Notes under the pieces: model-generated
The model's database searches: none
What the model was told of the DNA's origin: nothing
What the model saw: only the letters and a program-made list of their open reading frames with translations
Source of the DNA: Rubrivivax sp. A210
GTDB taxonomy: Bacteria > Pseudomonadota > Gammaproteobacteria > Burkholderiales > Burkholderiaceae_C
NCBI RefSeq assembly: GCF_904426505.1
Contig: NZ_CAJGBN010000001.1
Span: forward strand, 124,001-188,000
DNA: 64,000 nt
Direction of reading: 5' to 3'
Made by a program: the position numbers and the translations under genes
Shown: positions 63,876 to 64,000 of the stretch, piece after piece
Layout of the letters: each line of letters begins with the position of its first letter
Position numbering within the stretch: position 1 is the first letter of the stretch

Positions 63876-63957
63876 ATGATTTCATATTGCGGGAAATCCC
63901 TGCGCTGCACTGCAGCATAATTCGCCATATGGAAAAACGCCGTTCCGCATTGCGGGA
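63876..63957. promoter_or_regulatory. Repeated operator-like sites upstream of the agmatinase gene
   Basis: The AT-richer right edge (63705 to 64000, no gene seen) carries the same 9-mer attgcggga twice, at 63886 to 63894 and 63949 to 63957, exactly 63 bp apart (about six helical turns). The right copy is part of a near-perfect palindrome, TTCCGCA-T-TGCGGGA (63943 to 63957). The left copy lies between the inverted arms gatttc (63878 to 63883) and gaaatc (63893 to 63898). The spacing suits a dimeric regulator binding the same face of the helix. It may serve the agmatinase gene or a plus-strand gene beyond the window. Confidence 0.6.
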
Positions 63958-64000
63958 TGTGCGCCTAAGTCATTGATTTATAAGTGTGAAATCTTTTGTC

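Noticed and set aside
63734..63928. A 64-codon minus-strand frame upstream of the agmatinase gene
   Set aside because: It overlaps the agmatinase promoter region, has no recognisable fold and ends in Pro/Gly/Arg-rich low-complexity sequence.

Overview
The window is GC-rich throughout, and the gene families suggest a betaproteobacterium of the order Burkholderiales, possibly the Rubrivivax/Leptothrix/Ideonella group. This is inferred from an intracellular polyhydroxybutyrate depolymerase, a BLUF photoreceptor, remnants of an MtrA/MtrB-type porin-cytochrome conduit, a PotFGHI/Puu polyamine module and the base composition. No rRNA, tRNA, CRISPR array, transposase, integrase or origin was recognised.

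Region 1 (1 to about 24.6 kb, all minus strand) is a contractile injection system (CIS) locus read from about 24.55 kb leftward and running out of the window. The left half is a phage-tail-like core: sheath, tube, assembly-chaperone-like protein, a low-complexity protein in the tape-measure slot, gpD-like hub, gpV-like spike, PAAR-like tip, gp25 wedge, gpJ, a large protein in the gpI slot, and a truncated protein with a PASTA-like domain. No capsid, packaging, integration or lysis gene is visible. The right half (10.5 to 24.6 kb) is not phage-like: a small membrane protein, a protein resembling the N-terminal domain of Mu-type tail/DNA-circulation proteins, an 1106-residue helical protein, a 1065-residue protein with a zinc-phospholipase-C-like head and several membrane segments, a 1592-residue Asp-box propeller/Ig-like protein, a PQQ-type propeller-like protein and an unassigned 292-residue protein. 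Two of the giants share a domain of about 75 residues that I do not recognise, making them the best candidates for cargo or particle-associated effectors. This is the most promising undescribed system here.

Region 2 (24.7 to 29 kb, minus strand) holds a MATE exporter tightly coupled to a GH31 alpha-glucosidase, and a stand-alone BLUF blue-light sensor.

Region 3 (29.1 to 32.4 kb, plus strand) is a gene graveyard: the 5' part of a chemotaxis receptor, the last heme-binding segment of an MtrA-type cytochrome, a frameshifted and 3'-truncated MtrB-type barrel, and the frameshifted 3' part of a glycosyltransferase-like gene, joined end to end.

Region 4 (32.5 to 44.7 kb) is mostly housekeeping and metabolic: an Old Yellow Enzyme divergent from a LysR regulator with a clear palindrome between them, DusA, a GGDEF diguanylate cyclase, overlapping mtnP-mtnA for methylthioadenosine salvage, intracellular PHB depolymerase, a glutathione transferase and a full-length pyruvate carboxylase.

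Region 5 (44.7 to 64 kb, minus strand) starts with agmatinase and a hemerythrin protein (with an intrinsic terminator), then a long polyamine uptake and degradation array: two aminotransferases, PuuB-, PuuD- and PuuA-like enzymes, PotFGHI transporter, outer-membrane porin-like protein, aldehyde dehydrogenase and a second glutamine-synthetase-family enzyme. Together these could import putrescine, or make it from agmatine, and convert it to GABA and onward. At its downstream end lie an orphan fusion of the two type VI secretion sheath subunits (TssB-TssC) and an EamA transporter in a TTGA overlap.
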